Assembly: GCA_017881185.1 (NCBI GenBank)
Contig: JADGRE010000010.1
Location: 1-55,352, forward strand
Reading direction: 5' to 3'
Length of the DNA stretch: 55,352 nt
Origin: Pseudomonadota bacterium
Lineage (GTDB): Bacteria > Myxococcota_A > Polyangia > Polyangiales > JAFGIB01
In this document: in pieces, positions 53,010 through 55,352 of the stretch
Position numbering within the stretch: the stretch's first letter is position 1
How the letters are laid out: every line of letters begins with the position of its first letter
Notes under the pieces: generated by a model
What the model saw: only the letters and a program-made list of their open reading frames with translations
Told to the model about the DNA's origin: nothing
Database searches by the model: none
Made by a program: the position numbers and the translations under genes

Positions 53010-53054
53010 GAAGCTCCTTCCTACGGTGCACCGCTGGGGTGCGCGATGCTGCGC

Positions 53055-55352
53055 CTAGGCACTCGGTTCGGAGCTTCCGTCGTCGTCTGCGTCGTCAGGC
53101 TCGCCGCTGGGCGGCGCAACGGAACCCGCTGTTGCATCGCCGCCCGACGGCATATCGGAGGGCATCTCGGAAGGCATGGACGACGGCGCGCGCGAGGCAC
53201 GGGCCTCGTCCTCGCGCTCGGCCAGCGGCGCGACGTCGACGACGCGCTCGCTCTCGTCGAGGCTCATCACGCGCACGCCTTGCGTGTTGCGACCCACCTC
53301 ACGCACCTGACTCACTTCGGTGCGGATGACTTGCCCGCCGTTGGTGATGCACATGAACTGATCGCTGCTGATCACCAGGCACAGGTTGACGACCTCGCCG
53401 TTACGCTCCGAGGTCTCCATCGCGATGATGCCGATGCCCCCGCGGCCCTGCACGCGCCAGTCGCCGACCGGCGTGCGCTTGCCGTAGCCGTTCGCGCTCA
53501 CAGTGAGCACCTGCTGCTCATCGGTCTGAATCACGTCCATGCCGATGACGCGGTCGCCTTCGCGTAGATCGATACCCCGCACGCCGCGCGCGTCGCGACC
53601 CATCGGCCGCACATCCTCGATCGTGAAGCGGATCGACATGCCACGTGCGGTACCGATGATGACGTCTTGACCTTCCTTGACGACCTTGGCGGTCAAGAGC
53701 GCGTCATCCGGATTGAGCCCGACGCCGATGATGCCGGTCGAACGAATGTTCGCGTACTGGCTGAGCGACGTGCGCTTCACCGTGCCGCCGCGCGTGCAGG
53801 TGAGCAGGTAGTCGCCCTCTTGGAACTCGCGGATCGGCACGATGGCGGCCACGCGGTCGCCCGGGTCCATGCCGACGAAATTCACGATCGCCCTGCCCCG
53901 CGAGGTGCGACTGGCTTCGGGGATCTCGTACACCTTCTTCAGGTAGGCGATGCCCTTGTCGCTCAGATACAGCACGTGCGCGTGGTTGTTGGCGATGAAG
54001 ATCTGCTCGACGAAGTCTTCGTCGCGCGTCTCCATCGCGCGCTTACCGCGCCCACCGCGGCCCTGCGCGCGGTACTCCGACGCCGGCACACGCTTGATGT
54101 AGCCCGCATGGCTCACCGTCACGACCACGTCTTCGTTGCTGACGAGGTCCTCGATGCTGATGTCGCCTTCGTCGGCGATGATCTCGGTGCGGCGGTCGTC
54201 GCCGTAGCGCTCGCGAATCTCCGCGAGCTCGCGCACGATCACCGCCATGAGCTCGGTCTCGCTCGCGAGGATCGCCTGCAGGCGCACGATGGTGTCGCAC
54301 AGCTCGCCGTACTCCGCCGCGAGCTTGTCCTGCTCGAGGCCCGTCAAGCGCGACAAGCGCATCTCGAGAATGGCCTTGGCCTGACGCTCCGACAGGAAGT
54401 AGTCGCCGCGCGCCTTCGCCGCGTCGATCTCCTCCTGGGGCCGGCCCGCGCGCCGCACGAACGCCTCGAGACCTGTCAGCCGCAACCCCATCAGGTCGCG
54501 ACGTGCATCTTCCGCATCGCGCGCCGCACGGATGGTTTTGATCACGAGATCGGTCTCGGTGATCGCCATGCCGAGACCTTCGACGATCTCGCGCTGCGCC
54601 TCCGCCGCGCGCAGGTCGAAGCGCGTGCGCCGCGTCACGACTTCGCGGCGATGCTCGATGAAGTAACCAAGCGTGTCTTTGACGTTCAGCAGCTTCGGCC
54701 GATTGCCGACGATGGCCAGGTTGTTCACGCCGAACGAGCTCTGGATCGGCGTCATCTGATACAGCTGGTTGAGCACGATCTGCGGCTCGGCGTCGCGCTT
54801 GATCTCGATGACCACGCGCATGCCGTCGCGGTCGCTCTCGTCACGCAGATCGCCGATGCCTTCGATACGCTTCTCGCGCACCAGCTGCGCGATCTTCTTC
54901 ACGAGCTCGGCCTTGTTCACCTGGTACGGCAGCTCGGTGATCACAATTTGTTGCCGGTCGTTCTTGCCGGGAATGGCCTCGAACATGGTGCGCGCGCGCA
55001 TCACGATGCGACCACGCCCCGTGTGGAACGCCTGGCGAATGCCGCCGATGCCGTGCACGAACCCCGCGGTGGGGAAGTCGGGACCCTTCAAGCCCAGGCG
55101 ATTGTTCTCCGGGTCGTCGAGCATGAGCTCGTCGATGGTGATGTCCGGGTTCTCGATGAGCCGAATGGTGGCGTCGATGACTTCGCGCAGGTTGTGCGGC
55201 GCCACGTTGGTCGCCATGCCCACGGCGATGCCGGCCGAGCCGTTGACCAGCAAGTTCGGCACGCGGCTGGGCAACACCAGCGGCTCGCGCTCGGACTCGT
55301 CGAAGTTCGGACCGAAGTCGACGGTCTCCTTGTCGATGTCGGCGAGCAGCTC
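53055..55352 (-). CDS. gyrA: DNA gyrase subunit A (5' part beyond window)
   Basis: Type II topoisomerase subunit that breaks and rejoins DNA. 765 codons are visible; by comparison with E. coli about 140 N-terminal residues, including the catalytic Tyr, lie beyond the right edge. Visible: VPNLLVNGSAGIAVGMATNV, FGVNNLAIVGNRPKLLNVKD and, in the C-terminal wrapping domain, the GyrA box QGRGGRG (in YRAQGRGGRGKRA). The box separates GyrA from ParC. A related QGRGGIG occurs in a later blade. The tail is acidic and disordered (PDDADDDGSSEPSA). The Hsp70 gene follows 45 bp downstream on the same strand. Confidence 0.97.
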   Translation of the reverse strand, partial: ELLADIDKETVDFGPNFDESEREPLVLPSRVPNLLVNGSAGIAVGMATNVAPHNLREVIDATIRLIENPDITIDELMLDDPENNRLGLKGPDFPTAGFVHGIGGIRQAFHTGRGRIVMRARTMFEAIPGKNDRQQIVITELPYQVNKAELVKKIAQLVREKRIEGIGDLRDESDRDGMRVVIEIKRDAEPQIVLNQLYQMTPIQSSFGVNNLAIVGNRPKLLNVKDTLGYFIEHRREVVTRRTRFDLRAAEAQREIVEGLGMAITETDLVIKTIRAARDAEDARRDLMGLRLTGLEAFVRRAGRPQEEIDAAKARGDYFLSERQAKAILEMRLSRLTGLEQDKLAAEYGELCDTIVRLQAILASETELMAVIVRELAEIRERYGDDRRTEIIADEGDISIEDLVSNEDVVVTVSHAGYIKRVPASEYRAQGRGGRGKRAMETRDEDFVEQIFIANNHAHVLYLSDKGIAYLKKVYEIPEASRTSRGRAIVNFVGMDPGDRVAAIVPIREFQEGDYLLTCTRGGTVKRTSLSQYANIRSTGIIGVGLNPDDALLTAKVVKEGQDVIIGTARGMSIRFTIEDVRPMGRDARGVRGIDLREGDRVIGMDVIQTDEQQVLTVSANGYGKRTPVGDWRVQGRGGIGIIAMETSERNGEVVNLCLVISSDQFMCITNGGQVIRTEVSQVREVGRNTQGVRVMSLDESERVVDVAPLAEREDEARASRAPSSMPSEMPSDMPSGGDATAGSVAPPSGEPDDADDDGSSEPSA

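Overview
This is a high-GC (about two thirds G+C by eye) bacterial chromosome segment, almost all coding, with about 52 protein genes. I see no rRNA, tRNA, transposase, phage gene or CRISPR array. The best fit is the phylum Myxococcota, probably class Polyangia. The reasons are a type IV pilus locus carrying a Hanks-type kinase with an HRDVSP catalytic loop, several Pro/Ala-rich single-pass membrane proteins with PEGA-like or TPR parts, FHA proteins, and a DUF4266/DUF3570 envelope cassette. Species cannot be read from the sequence.

Layout. 1-2.9 kb (minus): a monomeric isocitrate dehydrogenase cut by the left edge, then a membrane-anchored TPR protein. 3-7.1 kb (plus): a lipoprotein, nine copies of an 11-bp tandem repeat, elongation factor P and its lysyl-modifying enzyme EpmA, a DUF481 outer-membrane protein and MscL. 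7.1-8.8 kb (minus): a lipoprotein and MazG. 8.9-16.5 kb (plus): a TetR regulator, holB, metG, a HEAT-repeat protein, an isolated rplC, rlmE, an FHA protein and a GIY-YIG protein. 16.5-21.5 kb (minus): a TPR lipoprotein, glnD and a cell-wall amidase. 21.6-33.8 kb (plus): a CesT/YbjN-like protein, a membrane protein, purM-purN-oxidoreductase, then pilT, a TPR protein plus Ser/Thr kinase pair, pilC and pilS. 33.8-37.3 kb (minus): trpG-trpD-trpC and an alpha/beta hydrolase. 37.5-40.1 kb (plus): a membrane protein, an FHA/zinc-ribbon protein and a NifU-like protein. 40.2-41.2 kb (minus): a secreted protein. 41.4-44.1 kb (plus): a four-gene envelope cassette (Cys-rich lipoprotein, SH3-barrel protein, DUF4266, DUF3570). 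44.2-46.7 kb (plus): GDP-mannose genes manC and manB. 46.7-55.4 kb (minus): a PEGA-like membrane protein, hisA, hisB, a DnaJ protein, an Hsp70 with a greatly expanded linker, and gyrA cut by the right edge.

How the genes work together. Core functions (translation, replication, purine, Trp and His synthesis, nitrogen sensing) are mixed with envelope and signalling genes. EF-P and EpmA form a modification pair. pilT, pilC and pilS serve twitching motility, with a kinase pair inserted between them. manC and manB supply GDP-mannose for surface polysaccharide. The DnaJ/Hsp70 pair looks like a specialised chaperone rather than the housekeeping one.

The most promising leads are the compact SH3/DUF4266/DUF3570 cassette, the Hsp70 whose linker has grown to about 360 residues and whose lid is missing, a GlnD whose HD hydrolase motif is destroyed, an rplC outside the S10 operon, an EpmA with an extra OB-fold, and a set of promoters whose -10 element (TAnnnT) sits only 6-8 nt before the start codon, which suggests leaderless mRNAs.
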